From JBBDSJ01 sp040905025 (GTDB lineage: Bacteria > Pseudomonadota > Gammaproteobacteria > Methylohalomonadales > Methylohalomonadaceae): a stretch of DNA of 64,000 nucleotides. Location: contig JBBDSJ010000146.1 of assembly GCA_040905025.1 (NCBI GenBank), positions 6,901 through 70,900 on the forward strand, read 5' to 3'. A program made the translations under genes and the position numbers. Within the stretch, counting starts at the first letter, position 1. Each line of letters begins with the position of its first letter. Positions 7,913-17,094 of the stretch are shown here, in pieces. The notes beneath the pieces were generated by a model. That model saw only the letters and a program-made list of their open reading frames with translations, searched no databases and was not told where the DNA came from.

Positions 7913-9715
7913 ATGTCCAAGGCTGATTTGAACGCTTATACCATCATTGATCATTTTTATGATGTTGTTGTTGTTGGTGCCGGTGGTGCCGGCCTGCGTG
8001 CCACTTTTGGTATGGCAGCCGAAAGTTTATCAACAGCATGTATTACCAAGGTCTTCCCGACCCGCAGCCATACTGTTGCTGCCCAGGGTGGCATGAGTGC
8101 CGCGCTCGGTAACATGGGTGAAGATGACTGGCGCTGGCATATGTACGATACCATCAAGGGATCTGACTGGCTTGGCGATCAGGATGCGATCGAATACATG
8201 TGCAAAAACGCGATGCAGGCAGTGATCGAACTCGAACACTATGGTGTCCCGTTTTCGCGTACAGATGCCGGCAAAATTTACCAACGGCCGTTTGGCGGCA
8301 TGACAACGAACTTCGGCGAAGGCACTGCACAACGCACTTGTGCTGCTGCAGATCGCACCGGTCATGCCATTTTGCATACTTTGTATCAGCAATCACTGAA
8401 GAATGAGGCCGAGTTCTTCATTGAGTACTTTGCGCTCGATTTAATCATGGATGATGAAGGAGTTTGTCGCGGTGTACTGGCATGGAATCTTGAAGATGGC
8501 AGCCTGCATCGCTTCCGCGCCCATAATGTCGTACTTGCTACAGGCGGTTATGGCCGTGCCTATTTCTCCTGCACTTCCGCCCATACCTGCACAGGTGATG
8601 GTAATGCCATGGTTCTGCGTGCCGGCCTGCCGTTGCAGGACATGGAATTTATCCAGTTTCATCCGACCGGTATTTACGGTTCCGGCTGTCTGATTACAGA
8701 AGGCGTTCGTGGTGAAGGCGGCTACCTGACCAATTCCCAGAATGAACGCTTTATGGAACGTTATGCACCGAGCGCAAAAGATCTGGCTTCGCGTGACGTT
8801 GTCAGCCGGTCAATGACCATTGAAATTCGCGAAGGCCGTGGTGTCGGCGAGAACAAGGATCATATTCATCTGCACCTTGAACATCTTGGCCCGGACGTCA
8901 TACATGAACGTTTGCCCGGCATTGCCGAGTCGGCGCGTATTTTTGCCGGCGTCGATGTTGCCAAGGAGCCGATTCCGGTAATTCCGACGGTACATTACAA
9001 CATGGGCGGTATTCCAACTAATTACCAGGGTGAAGTTGTTACGCTCAGGGACGGCGATCCGGATCACGTTGTGGCCGGACTGATGGCCATCGGTGAGGCT
9101 GCATGTGTTTCGGTACATGGCGCCAACCGCCTGGGCTCAAACTCGCTGCTGGATCTGATTGTGTTTGGGCGTGCTGCTGCCAAGCGTTGCGCTGAAGTTA
9201 TCAAGCCCGGTCAGCCGCACAAGACCCTGCCCGACGATTGCACCGACGCCGCCCTTGAACGGCTGGACAAGATTCGTCATAACAACGGTAAGACACCGGT
9301 GGCAAAAATCCGGGACAACATGCAACGCACCATGCAAAACGATGCCGCTGTCTTCCGTACCGGTGAAACCCTGCAACAGGGCATCGATAAAATGGCTGAC
9401 GTATTCAGTTCATTCAGTGATGTCAGGATTAATGACAAATCGATGATCTGGAATACTGATCTGGTTGAAGCGCTGGAACTCGACAATCTGCTCGGCAATG
9501 CAATTGTCAGCATCCATTCTGCTGCGAATCGACCGGAAAGTCGCGGTGCCCATGCACGTGAAGATTATGCCGACCGCGATGACGAAAGCTGGATGAAACA
9601 CACGTTGTCCTGGATCAGCGACAAAGGCGAAGTGAAATTTGATTACCGGCCGGTGCATATGTACACACTGACCGATGAGGCAGAAGTTATACCGCCGAAG
9701 AAACGAGTTTACTGA
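7913..9715 (+). CDS. sdhA: Succinate dehydrogenase flavoprotein subunit SdhA
   Basis: 600 residues, full family length. The FAD-binding [12 protein letters not shown] lies at residues 19-30. [17 protein letters not shown] contains His53, the covalent FAD-attachment residue. [20 protein letters not shown] and [13 protein letters not shown] form the substrate site, and [19 protein letters not shown] is the C-terminal FAD signature. It oxidises succinate to fumarate in the TCA cycle and complex II, on the cytoplasmic face of the inner membrane. SdhE (10594) and the SdhAF4 homologue (6870) in the same operon are the expected flavinylation and assembly partners. Confidence 0.98.
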   Translation: MSKADLNAYTIIDHFYDVVVVGAGGAGLRATFGMAAESLSTACITKVFPTRSHTVAAQGGMSAALGNMGEDDWRWHMYDTIKGSDWLGDQDAIEYMCKNAMQAVIELEHYGVPFSRTDAGKIYQRPFGGMTTNFGEGTAQRTCAAADRTGHAILHTLYQQSLKNEAEFFIEYFALDLIMDDEGVCRGVLAWNLEDGSLHRFRAHNVVLATGGYGRAYFSCTSAHTCTGDGNAMVLRAGLPLQDMEFIQFHPTGIYGSGCLITEGVRGEGGYLTNSQNERFMERYAPSAKDLASRDVVSRSMTIEIREGRGVGENKDHIHLHLEHLGPDVIHERLPGIAESARIFAGVDVAKEPIPVIPTVHYNMGGIPTNYQGEVVTLRDGDPDHVVAGLMAIGEAACVSVHGANRLGSNSLLDLIVFGRAAAKRCAEVIKPGQPHKTLPDDCTDAALERLDKIRHNNGKTPVAKIRDNMQRTMQNDAAVFRTGETLQQGIDKMADVFSSFSDVRINDKSMIWNTDLVEALELDNLLGNAIVSIHSAANRPESRGAHAREDYADRDDESWMKHTLSWISDKGEVKFDYRPVHMYTLTDEAEVIPPKKRVY

Positions 9716-9789
9716 CGTGAATTGTGAACCGCGGATGGTCGTCCGCACACTACACGGTTCACGGTTCGCTATTTACGAGGAACGATTGA

Positions 9790-10572
9790 ATGGCTGAATT
9801 TACCTTACCCAAAAATTCGAAAATCAGACCCGGCAAAACTTTCAGTGTTGCCGAAGGCGCCAGCAGGAAAAAGCGTTTTCTGGTTTATCGCTGGGACCCG
9901 GACAATGACGAGAATCCGCGTGTTGACAGTTATGAAATCGATCTTGATAAATGCGGGCCAATGGTGCTGGACGCCATTATTTATATCAAGAATGAAATTG
10001 ATTCAACACTGACGTTCCGGCGTTCCTGCCGCGAAGGTATCTGTGGCTCATGTGCCATGAATATCGGCGGCACCAATACCCTGGCCTGCACGAAAGCGAT
10101 TGAAGAAATTGAAGGTGATATCAGGATTTACCCGCTGCCACACATGCAGGTAGTCAAGGATCTCGTGCCGGATCTGACCCACTTCTATGCGCAGTACGCG
10201 TCAGTGAAACCGTGGTTGCAATCGCAGACCCCGCCGCCACCGGATCGTGAACGCCTGCAATCCAAAGAAGACCGCGCCAGACTTGATGGCTTGTACGAGT
10301 GTATTCTTTGCGCCTGTTGTTCAACCGCCTGCCCCAGCTATTGGTGGAACAGCGATCGTTATCTCGGCCCGGCCGTATTGCTGCAAGCGTATCGCTGGAT
10401 CGCAGATTCCCGTGATGAACATACCGGCGAACGGCTTGATGATCTGGAAGATCCATTCAAACTTTATCGTTGTCACACGATCATGAATTGCACCAATGCC
10501 TGTCCGAAAGGTCTGAATCCGGCCAAGGCTATAGCAGAAGTGAAAAAGTTAATGGTCAAAAGAAGCGTGTAA
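9790..10572 (+). CDS. sdhB: Succinate dehydrogenase iron-sulfur subunit SdhB
   Basis: 260 residues. The [2Fe-2S] ligands are in [20 protein letters not shown] plus Cys100 (Cys80, 85, 88, 100). The [4Fe-4S] and [3Fe-4S] ligands are in [16 protein letters not shown] and [20 protein letters not shown]. It carries electrons from the SdhA flavin to the membrane quinone site. The 74-bp gap after sdhA contains a GAGGAACG ribosome binding site close to the ATG. It is slightly longer than E. coli SdhB because of an N-terminal extension (about 20 residues, [19 protein letters not shown]), a common variant. Confidence 0.98.
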   Translation: MAEFTLPKNSKIRPGKTFSVAEGASRKKRFLVYRWDPDNDENPRVDSYEIDLDKCGPMVLDAIIYIKNEIDSTLTFRRSCREGICGSCAMNIGGTNTLACTKAIEEIEGDIRIYPLPHMQVVKDLVPDLTHFYAQYASVKPWLQSQTPPPPDRERLQSKEDRARLDGLYECILCACCSTACPSYWWNSDRYLGPAVLLQAYRWIADSRDEHTGERLDDLEDPFKLYRCHTIMNCTNACPKGLNPAKAIAEVKKLMVKRSV

Positions 10573-10593
10573 GCTGCCGACAGGCAATACCGG

Positions 10594-10836
10594 ATGAACC
10601 AGATGTCGAAACTCCACTGGCGTTGCCGGCGTGGCATGCGGGAGATGGATTTGTTACTCGGCGGCTTTCTGGAACAGTATTACCCGACTGCCAGTATCGA
10701 ACTGCAACAAAGCTTCACCGCCCTGCTTGACGAAATTGACCAGGACATCCTCGACTGGATCATGCAACGACAAGCCCCGCCGGCGCACTATATCGACATC
10801 ATCGATCACTTGCGTAATCAACAAAGCCGACACTGA
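10594..10836 (+). CDS. sdhE: SdhE FAD assembly factor
   Basis: 80 residues (an alternative ATG three codons in gives 77). The RGxxE motif that interacts with SdhA is visible as RRGMREMD at residues 13-20, followed by LLLGGFLEQYYP, and the C-terminal DILDWIMQRQAPPAHY is characteristic of the SdhE/YgfY family. It promotes covalent flavinylation of SdhA. The gene lies 21 bp after sdhB and 54 bp before ygfZ. Confidence 0.95.
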   Translation: MNQMSKLHWRCRRGMREMDLLLGGFLEQYYPTASIELQQSFTALLDEIDQDILDWIMQRQAPPAHYIDIIDHLRNQQSRH

Positions 10837-10890
10837 GCCGGGACGTATTCGCGCTGTCAAACCGCACCGTCTCGGTTACAATCCCCGTCC

Positions 10891-11874
10891 ATGAACTGGA
10901 CCGACTTTCTGCGTCAACAAAACCTCGCTGCTGAGACCGGGCAGCCGTTGGACATCAATAGCCTGAGTGAACTCAGTGACAAGGCCATTATTGATATCAC
11001 CGGCACTGATGCGATTGCGTTTTTGCATGGCCAGTTTACCGGCCATATTGAATCCCTGCCTCCAGATCAGGCCATGCTCACTGCCTGGTGCAATCCCAAA
11101 GGCCGGGTACTGGCAACCATTCTGTTATGTCGCCGGGACGATGGCCTGCGCCTGCTCGTCAGTGCCGATCAGCACGCTGCACTACTGAAACGATTGCAGA
11201 TGTTTGTTCTGCGCGCGCAGGTCACGTTAACAGACCACCGCCAGGATTATGCAAGTATTGGAGTCAGTGGCAGCGATGCCACCAGACTGTTGGCACAGCA
11301 CCTGGGCAGCCTGCCCAACCGGCCATGGCATGTCATCAGTTGCAATGATGTCAATGTCATACAGATGCCGATGGCAACCACTGCAAACACTGGCAGCCGT
11401 TATTTACTCGCGGGACCCGTGGCAGCGATCATCAGGCACTGGCAACAACTCGAGCATGTATTTCAGCCTGCTGCCCATACATACTGGCGCCGGCTTGATA
11501 TCGAGGCCGGATTACCGCAAACGACAACCGCAACGGCCGAATTGTTTTTGCCGCAGGAACTGAATCTGGACCATCTTGGCGGGCTGCATTATCAGAAAGG
11601 CTGTTATCCGGGTCAGGAAATCGTTGCGCGACTGCATTTCCGCGGCGAATTGAAGCAGCAGCTGCGTCTGGCCAGCACGTCGACTCCCCTGCCCGCACCG
11701 GCAACACCACTGTATGCAGCCAATGGCCAACGCGTCGGCACAGTCTTACAGGCCACCGGTGGCGCTGGCGGCGCAGTGCGGCTGCTCGCCGTCGCCGCTG
11801 CCAATATCAGCGTTGCCCATCGCGACAATGTTAGTGGTGATAGCGTGACATTCACCGCCGAACCCGCCGCATGA
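10891..11874 (+). CDS. ygfZ: YgfZ, folate-dependent iron-sulfur cluster maintenance protein
   Basis: 327 residues of the GcvT/COG0354 fold. The N-terminal DITGTDAIAFLHGQFTGHI and WCNPKGRV blocks form the folate-binding part. The invariant K-G-C-Y-P-G-Q-E motif is at residues 236-243, within LHYQKGCYPGQEIVARLHFR, and its Cys238 is essential in E. coli YgfZ. The family supports activity of several Fe-S enzymes. In E. coli ygfZ is also adjacent to sdhE/ygfX; here it directly follows sdhE at the end of the complex II genes. Its stop overlaps the aguA start (ATGA), so the polyamine genes read on from the same transcript unless terminated in between. Confidence 0.95.
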   Translation: MNWTDFLRQQNLAAETGQPLDINSLSELSDKAIIDITGTDAIAFLHGQFTGHIESLPPDQAMLTAWCNPKGRVLATILLCRRDDGLRLLVSADQHAALLKRLQMFVLRAQVTLTDHRQDYASIGVSGSDATRLLAQHLGSLPNRPWHVISCNDVNVIQMPMATTANTGSRYLLAGPVAAIIRHWQQLEHVFQPAAHTYWRRLDIEAGLPQTTTATAELFLPQELNLDHLGGLHYQKGCYPGQEIVARLHFRGELKQQLRLASTSTPLPAPATPLYAANGQRVGTVLQATGGAGGAVRLLAVAAANISVAHRDNVSGDSVTFTAEPAA

Positions 11875-12920
11875 CCCCCCGTCTGCCTCGCCGGTTGCCG
11901 GCTGAATGGGAACCACAGGCCGCCTTGCTGCTCGCGTGGCCGCATGAATCGACCGACTGGGCCAGCAGTCTGAATGCAATTGAGCCGGTCTATGTCAATC
12001 TGGTAGCGGCGACAGCCGCCGTACAGCCGGTATGGCTGCTATGCCAGGATAGTGCGCATATCAAACATGTTGACCAACTGCTGCAGACTGCTGCGGTCGA
12101 TAGCGCCAACGTGCGCTGTATCGCCATACCCTATAATGACACCTGGATTCGTGATTATGGTCCACTGGCCGTGGCGAATGGCCAGGACTGGCGGTGGCTG
12201 GATTTTCAGTTTGATGGCTGGGGCGGCAAGTTTGCTGCTGAGCTGGATAATCAGGTTAACCGGCAACTGGCAGCGACCGGCTTTTTTGACAGCAACAAAG
12301 TTGATAGCCTCAAGGTCACTCTCGAAGGCGGCAGTATCGACACCGACGGCGCCGGCAGTCTGTTGACAACTGATTGTTGCCTGCTTGGCGCAAGTCGTAA
12401 CGCCGGCATGAAGCGGGCTGACTGGGAACAATTGTTTGCCGAACAATTCGGTTGTGACCGCATTTTGTGGCTGGAAGCAGGCTATCTGAGCGGCGATGAC
12501 ACCGATGGTCATGTAGATACGCTGGCCAGATTTTGCAGCATTGATACGATTGCTTATGCCGGAGCAGGTTCTGATAAAAGTGATCCCAATCATGCTGAAC
12601 TCAGCCGCATGGCTGAACAGATCAGGGGTTTGCGGCAACGCAATGGCAAGCCTTATCAATTGATCGAGTTACCTTCTGCCGGCGCATTGCAATCTGCAGA
12701 CGGTGACTGGCTGCCGGCTTCGTATGCGAATTTTATTATCATCAACAAGCGCGTACTGATACCACAATATGCCGTGCCGGCTGATGTCGAAGCACTGCAG
12801 CAGTTACAATCAGCTTTTCCGGATCGGGAAATCATTGGTATCGATGCACGGGCAATGCTGGCGCAAGGTGGTGCCCTGCATTGCGCCACGATGCAACTGG
12901 CTAAGGAAGCTCTGATTTAA
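11871..12920 (+). CDS. aguA: Agmatine deiminase AguA
   Basis: 349 residues of the peptidyl-arginine-deiminase/agmatine deiminase family. Signature blocks are EWEPQAALLLAWPHE, NDTWIRDYGPLAV (acidic catalytic residue), VTLEGGSIDTDGAG, SGDDTDGHVDTLARF (catalytic His) and QGGALHCATMQ with the nucleophile Cys338. It converts agmatine to N-carbamoylputrescine in the cytoplasm, and AguB downstream completes the route to putrescine. No arginine decarboxylase is in the window. The last codons and the stop form the left arm of a perfect 15-bp inverted repeat. Confidence 0.95.
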   Translation: MTPRLPRRLPAEWEPQAALLLAWPHESTDWASSLNAIEPVYVNLVAATAAVQPVWLLCQDSAHIKHVDQLLQTAAVDSANVRCIAIPYNDTWIRDYGPLAVANGQDWRWLDFQFDGWGGKFAAELDNQVNRQLAATGFFDSNKVDSLKVTLEGGSIDTDGAGSLLTTDCCLLGASRNAGMKRADWEQLFAEQFGCDRILWLEAGYLSGDDTDGHVDTLARFCSIDTIAYAGAGSDKSDPNHAELSRMAEQIRGLRQRNGKPYQLIELPSAGALQSADGDWLPASYANFIIINKRVLIPQYAVPADVEALQQLQSAFPDREIIGIDARAMLAQGGALHCATMQLAKEALI

Positions 12921-12934
12921 TCAGAGCTTCCTTA
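12902..12934 (+). terminator. 15-bp perfect hairpin spanning the aguA stop codon
   Basis: A perfect 15-bp stem (12902-12916 paired with 12920-12934) encloses a 3-nt TTA loop. The left arm codes for the final AguA residues and the TAA stop lies at the loop. No T-tract follows on either strand, so it may stall or stabilise RNA rather than act as a classical intrinsic terminator. It separates aguA from aguB. Confidence 0.6.
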
Positions 12935-12994
12935 AGCATAACCTGGATACAACCTGTTTTCTGTAAGAGTCCGGTTTACCGGGCGAAGCAACTA

Positions 12995-13024
12995 TCGATT
13001 CGCGCAGCAAGCTGCGCTCCTGCA
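12995..13024 (-). repeat. REP-like palindromic element
   Basis: Read on the minus strand it begins GCAGGAGCGCAGCTTGCTGC and ends in GCGAAT: a GCAGGAG head followed by a GCGCAGC / GCTGCGC stem with a 2-nt loop. This matches the architecture of Pseudomonas-type REP sequences. Two related copies lie at 44664 and 44727. It occupies the aguA-aguB gap. Confidence 0.7.
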
Positions 13025-13061
13025 CAAAATACGGCTGCTTAAATACTGAGAGTTAAACGTA

Positions 13062-13967
13062 ATGACACGTACATTAACCGTTGCCGTTGCCCAGCATGCT
13101 GCCGGCGTCTACGACAAGCAGGCCAACCTCGAACGCTCACTGGAAGCCATCGCCGATGCGCACCGGCAAGGCGCGCAGCTGGTGTTGTTACCGGAATTGC
13201 ATACTACGCCCTACTTCTGTCAAAGCGCCGATCCGGACAGGTTTGATCTGGCCGAGTCAATTCCCGGACCTGGCACTGAAACCCTGCAACGCGCTGCACG
13301 GGAACATGATATAGCCATTGTGGGTTCCATCTTTGAGCGCCGCAATGCCGGTCTCTATCACAATACTGCTGTGGTGATAGACCGTAACGGCGAACTGGTC
13401 GGGCGCTATCGTAAAATGCATATTCCCGACGATCCCGGTTATTACGAAAAATTCTATTTCACTCCCGGTGATCTCGGTTTCAAACCGATTCAGCTGGGCG
13501 ATATCAAGCTGGGTGTGCTGGTCTGCTGGGATCAGTGGTATCCGGAAGCCGCGCGACTAATGGCACTGGCCGGCGCCGAGGTTTTGATTTACCCGAGTGC
13601 CATCGGCTGGGATCCGGCTGATGGCAGTGACGAGCAGGAACGCCAGCGCCAGGCCTGGATTACTGTACAGCGCGGCCATGCCGTTGCGAATAATCTGCCG
13701 CTAATGAGCAGTAACCGGATTGGTTTTGAAGCCGCACCCGGAGCAACAGACACTGACAGTCAGCATGGCGCACAGTTCTGGGGCTCCAGTTTTATCTGCG
13801 GGCCGCAGGGCGAGATCCTGCAACAGGCCAGTGTTCAGAATGCCGAAGTGATTGTCGCAACACTTGATCTGGAACGTTGTGAGCGTCTGCGCCGTCTCTG
13901 GCCATATTTGCGTGATCGCCGTATTGACGCCTATGCCGACATCCTGAAACGCAGCATAGATGACTAA
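13062..13967 (+). CDS. aguB: N-carbamoylputrescine amidohydrolase AguB
   Basis: 301 residues of the carbon-nitrogen hydrolase (nitrilase) superfamily. The catalytic triad is Glu45 (LLPELHTTPYF), Lys118 (GRYRKMHIPDDPGYYEKFYF) and Cys155 (VLVCWDQWYPEAARLMA). AIGWDP and the C-terminal LRRLWPYLRDRRIDAY are typical of AguB rather than of beta-ureidopropionase. It hydrolyses N-carbamoylputrescine to putrescine, CO2 and ammonia. Separated from aguA by 141 bp holding a hairpin and a REP-like element; its 3' end overlaps the next gene by 8 bp. Confidence 0.95.
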   Translation: MTRTLTVAVAQHAAGVYDKQANLERSLEAIADAHRQGAQLVLLPELHTTPYFCQSADPDRFDLAESIPGPGTETLQRAAREHDIAIVGSIFERRNAGLYHNTAVVIDRNGELVGRYRKMHIPDDPGYYEKFYFTPGDLGFKPIQLGDIKLGVLVCWDQWYPEAARLMALAGAEVLIYPSAIGWDPADGSDEQERQRQAWITVQRGHAVANNLPLMSSNRIGFEAAPGATDTDSQHGAQFWGSSFICGPQGEILQQASVQNAEVIVATLDLERCERLRRLWPYLRDRRIDAYADILKRSIDD

Positions 13968-14952
13968 GCAACAGGGCCGGGCTTGTAACTCGGACTTTAA
14001 ACCTGCAAGCGGGCTGAGCAACCCGCACCTGCAAACCCTGTGGCCATTTCTGTTTCGCCACCAGCCACGCATGGCACTACGACGCGAACGGCTGGAACTC
14101 GCTGATGGCGATTTTATTGATCTGGACTGGTATGTGCCCCCAGTTGCAGTCAATACTAAAGGCCTGTGCATCCTGCTGCATGGGCTCGAGGGCGATTCGC
14201 AATCGCACTATATTCCGGCTTTGATGCAGAAACTGGCCATGCAGGGCTGGCGTACGTTATTAATGCATTTTCGCGGCTGCGGTGGTGAACATAACCGGCT
14301 TGCGCGCGGTTATCACTCAGGCGATACAGCTGATTTCAATGAAGTACTGATGCAGCTTCTGCAGCGTGAACAACCGTCTCGAACCGCTGCCATCGGCTTT
14401 TCACTGGGTGGCAATGTCCTGCTTAAGTATCTGGGAGAACAAGGCTCGCAAACATCGCTGAATGCAGCTGTTGCTGTATCGGTACCGTTTGAACTGGCTG
14501 CAGGCGCGGATCGACTGGCTTGTGGCTTTTCACGTATATATCAATGGTGGTTAATCAGGAGTCTGCAACGCAAACTGTACGACAAGTTCAGCCGGCATCT
14601 GTCAGCCGGCGAATGTCCATTACCCCTGCGCGAATTAAAACAGCAGAAAACCTTTTATCAGTTTGATAATACAATAACCGCACCATTACATGGCTTTGCT
14701 GACGTACATGATTACTATACCCAAAGCAGTTCACGCCAGTACCTGCCCGACATTCGCTGCTCAACGCTGATACTGCATGCGCTGGATGATCCGTTTCTGT
14801 CACCCATAGCCATCCCCGCCGATAGCGAACTCTCGACATCCACCAGACTCGAAATATCAACACATGGTGGTCATGTGGGTTTTGTCGGCGGGACGTTCCG
14901 GCAACCTGAATACTGGCTGGATAGCAGAATCTGCCAGTATCTTGCAGACTGA
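13960..14952 (+). CDS. YheT-type alpha/beta hydrolase
   Basis: 330 residues. NPHLQTLWPFLFR near the N-terminus is the hallmark of the YheT/ABHD1-3 group. ILLHGLEGDSQSHYI is the oxyanion region, MHFRGCGGEHNRL follows, and IGFSLGGNVLLKYLGE carries the nucleophile Ser148. An acid and His are plausible in LHALDDPFLSP and THGGHVGFVGG. Substrates are not established for bacterial members, which are assumed to be esterases or lipases. It overlaps the end of aguB by 8 bp and precedes dsbB by 49 bp; a link to polyamine metabolism is not implied by the family. Confidence 0.9.
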   Translation: MTKQQGRACNSDFKPASGLSNPHLQTLWPFLFRHQPRMALRRERLELADGDFIDLDWYVPPVAVNTKGLCILLHGLEGDSQSHYIPALMQKLAMQGWRTLLMHFRGCGGEHNRLARGYHSGDTADFNEVLMQLLQREQPSRTAAIGFSLGGNVLLKYLGEQGSQTSLNAAVAVSVPFELAAGADRLACGFSRIYQWWLIRSLQRKLYDKFSRHLSAGECPLPLRELKQQKTFYQFDNTITAPLHGFADVHDYYTQSSSRQYLPDIRCSTLILHALDDPFLSPIAIPADSELSTSTRLEISTHGGHVGFVGGTFRQPEYWLDSRICQYLAD

Positions 14953-15001
14953 ATTTTGAAACCACGTCCAATAAACCATTAACTATCAAACAAGGCAAAA
15001 T

Positions 15002-15487
15002 ATGCCCAATTCACGCTTGATATTTTTTACCGTTGCATTGATATGCGCAGTCTTGCTTGGTTCTGGCTACTATCTGGAGTTTGTCGAAGGACTCGAACCC
15101 TGTCCATTGTGTATTTTGCAGCGGCTGGCTTTCCTTGCGTTACTGATTGTTGCCGCTATCGCGGCTATTCATAATCCAGGCCGCACCGGTCGCTGGATTT
15201 ATGCCGGCTTTGCCACTGTTGCTGCGCTGACGGGTGCAGCCATTGCCGGCCGGCAAATCTGGTTACAGCATCTGCCGCCGGATCAGGTGCCGCAATGTGG
15301 CCCGGGACTGGACTATATGCTGGATGTATTCCCGCTACTGGATGCGCTGAAAATGATATTGACCGGCTCGGGCGAATGCGCGGAAATTGACTGGACTTTT
15401 CTGGGATTATCGATCGCGCAATGGAGTCTGGCGTGGTTTATTTTACTGCTGTTGGCATTTCTGCTGGCCGCGAGCCGTCCACACTGA
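15002..15487 (+). CDS. dsbB: Disulfide bond formation protein DsbB
   Basis: 161 residues with four transmembrane segments. The first periplasmic redox pair is Cys34-Cys37 in EPCPLCILQR, and the second pair is Cys99 (QCGPGLDYML) and Cys126 (GSGECAE). DsbB reoxidises DsbA and passes electrons to membrane quinone. DsbA is not in the window. The gene is last in the plus-strand run and converges on the HU-like gene. Confidence 0.95.
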   Translation: MPNSRLIFFTVALICAVLLGSGYYLEFVEGLEPCPLCILQRLAFLALLIVAAIAAIHNPGRTGRWIYAGFATVAALTGAAIAGRQIWLQHLPPDQVPQCGPGLDYMLDVFPLLDALKMILTGSGECAEIDWTFLGLSIAQWSLAWFILLLLAFLLAASRPH

Positions 15488-15508
15488 TATCAGAAGTTGA
15501 TACCGGGC

Positions 15509-15540
15509 AAAAAAACCGGCGGCAGAAAGGCTCTGCCGCC
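15509..15540 (-). terminator. Intrinsic terminator (minus strand)
   Basis: An 8-bp perfect stem GGCGGCAG / CTGCCGCC with a 7-nt loop is followed, on the minus strand, by GG and seven consecutive T. It lies about 120 bp beyond the HU-like gene stop and probably ends that transcript; it may also block read-through towards dsbB. A second, weaker hairpin (ACCGGTGGC / GCTACCGGT, 15628-15649) lies between it and the gene. Confidence 0.8.
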
Positions 15541-15661
15541 ACTGAAAATATTCCTGAACAGGATTCACAGTCCCGACAGATCCTGATCGAACCTGCTCAA
15601 AGCTGTGATAAATTTTATTTGCTCTTAACCGGTGGCCGCAGCTACCGGTATTTACAGAATA

Positions 15662-15988
15662 TTACTGAATATCAGATTTCAAGGCCTTGAGTACAGAAGC
15701 ACGCACCGTAATGGACTTCGGCTTGGCCGCGATGGTCATGGGCTCACCGGTAAACGGGTTCACGCCTTTACGTGCCTTGCGGGCAGGCTGTTCCTTGCGA
15801 CGCAGTTTCACGCCCATTTCAGGAATGCTGAATTCACCTGAACCACGCTTGACGAGATGGGACTTGGCCTGATCTGCCAATGCAGTCAATACGCTGCGTA
15901 CCTGGGCACGTGTCAGTTCGGTGGTGTCAGCAATATCGGAAACGATCTGCGCTTTGGTCTGCTTTTCCTTGATAGCTTTAATTGCCAT
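15662..15988 (-). CDS. HU/IHF-family DNA-binding protein
   Basis: 108 residues from ATG 15988, which is preceded by AGGGGA; the open frame extends further upstream but without coding character. The N-terminal helices KAQIVSDIADTTELTRAQVR and the beta-arm segment VNPFTGEPMTIAAKPKSITV show the HU fold, with GSGEFSIPEMGVKLRRKEQP replacing the usual GFGTF-type strand. It is longer than canonical HU (about 90 residues), with a short basic N-terminal extension. It probably contributes to nucleoid organisation. Monocistronic with its own terminator; the 275-bp upstream region up to 16263 holds no other gene I can support. Confidence 0.88.
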   Translation of the reverse strand: MAIKAIKEKQTKAQIVSDIADTTELTRAQVRSVLTALADQAKSHLVKRGSGEFSIPEMGVKLRRKEQPARKARKGVNPFTGEPMTIAAKPKSITVRASVLKALKSDIQ

Positions 15989-16263
15989 AGAGGATTCCCC
16001 TGGATTGTTGATTAAAAGATTTATGAGTCGGCACTGCTGTGCCACTCCCCGATAAATTAGTACTGATGTCAGCTGGAAATCTTTTGCCAGCCAGTTGCAA
16101 TTTGCCGGGACACAGCCGGTATTTATGTACCGGGCTTGTTGTTTTTCCAGCCTGCAAGCCGTCAGCATAACATGAGTCTATAGCAGAAGCTGCTTATTTT
16201 TAGCATTAAAACCGCTGTTTTTGCGATGCGGTTACCAGTTTTGCGAAGGCACGGTATAGTGGG

Positions 16264-17094
16264 TTATTCACCAACCTGCAACAACAATCCCCGGCGTCTG
16301 GCCAGCTTGAATGTCCGGGCAAATATCCATGCGGTAAGCAGAATATAGAACAGATTCAATGCGATTGCATAGTAGAATAAAGTGGTTTCAAAGTTGCCGG
16401 TAAACAACACAGCACGCATGCCTTCAAAGACATGGCTCGGAGGAATCGACCATGCCAGTGGCTGCAACCATGCCGGCAGCGTGTCGATTGGGTAATAAAT
16501 TCCGCTAATGGGTGCCAATGCAAATATTGACGCCCAGGCCAGACTTTCGACGCCAAGTCCATAACGTAACAACAGGGCACTCATGAACAGGCCGACTGCC
16601 CAGCCAAACACCAGTAGCTGGCTGAAGAATGCGAGCAACGGCCAGCCCATTTCGAATACCGAGATCTGATATAACGGAATTGCCAGTAACGCGGCACAGC
16701 CCACTCCAACCACTGTGCGCAGGAAACTGATGGTCAGAAGTGCCACAATCAGCTCATGTGGCCGCAGCGGGCTGGCAAACAAATGACCCAGATTACGTGC
16801 AAAAATCTCCTCCATAAACGCCACTGAGACCCCCAGTTGTCCGCGAAACAACACGTCCCAGAGCAACACCGCTGACAGCAATACACCGATTGCCTGGGCG
16901 ACATAGTCACTGTTGGTTGCAAAAAACTCGGTGATAAAACCCCAGATAATCATCTGCACGGTCGGCCAGTAAATCTGCTCCAGCATGCGTGGCCAGGAGC
17001 CGCGCAGCAAATAAACATAACGCAGCAACATTCCCCTGATTCGCTCGCCGGCACCGGGCAGGGCGCGCAGAATACTGTCTTCATAATTGTTCAT
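16264..17094 (-). CDS. ABC-2 type transporter permease
   Basis: 276 residues with about six hydrophobic segments, including LLSAVLLWDVLFRGQ, TISFLRTVVGVGCAALLAI, FGWAVGLFMSALLL and a C-terminal helix. FALAPISGIYYPIDTLP followed by PPSHVFEGMRAVL is the conserved ABC-2 permease block (compare Nod J/YadH-like exporters). It forms an inner-membrane export complex with the ATPase encoded immediately upstream (ATGA overlap). The cargo cannot be inferred from sequence. Confidence 0.9.
   Translation of the reverse strand: MNNYEDSILRALPGAGERIRGMLLRYVYLLRGSWPRMLEQIYWPTVQMIIWGFITEFFATNSDYVAQAIGVLLSAVLLWDVLFRGQLGVSVAFMEEIFARNLGHLFASPLRPHELIVALLTISFLRTVVGVGCAALLAIPLYQISVFEMGWPLLAFFSQLLVFGWAVGLFMSALLLRYGLGVESLAWASIFALAPISGIYYPIDTLPAWLQPLAWSIPPSHVFEGMRAVLFTGNFETTLFYYAIALNLFYILLTAWIFARTFKLARRRGLLLQVGE

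Noticed and set aside
12039..12659. 206-residue minus-strand ORF inside aguA
   Set aside because: Antisense shadow; aguA has all catalytic motifs in the plus frame.
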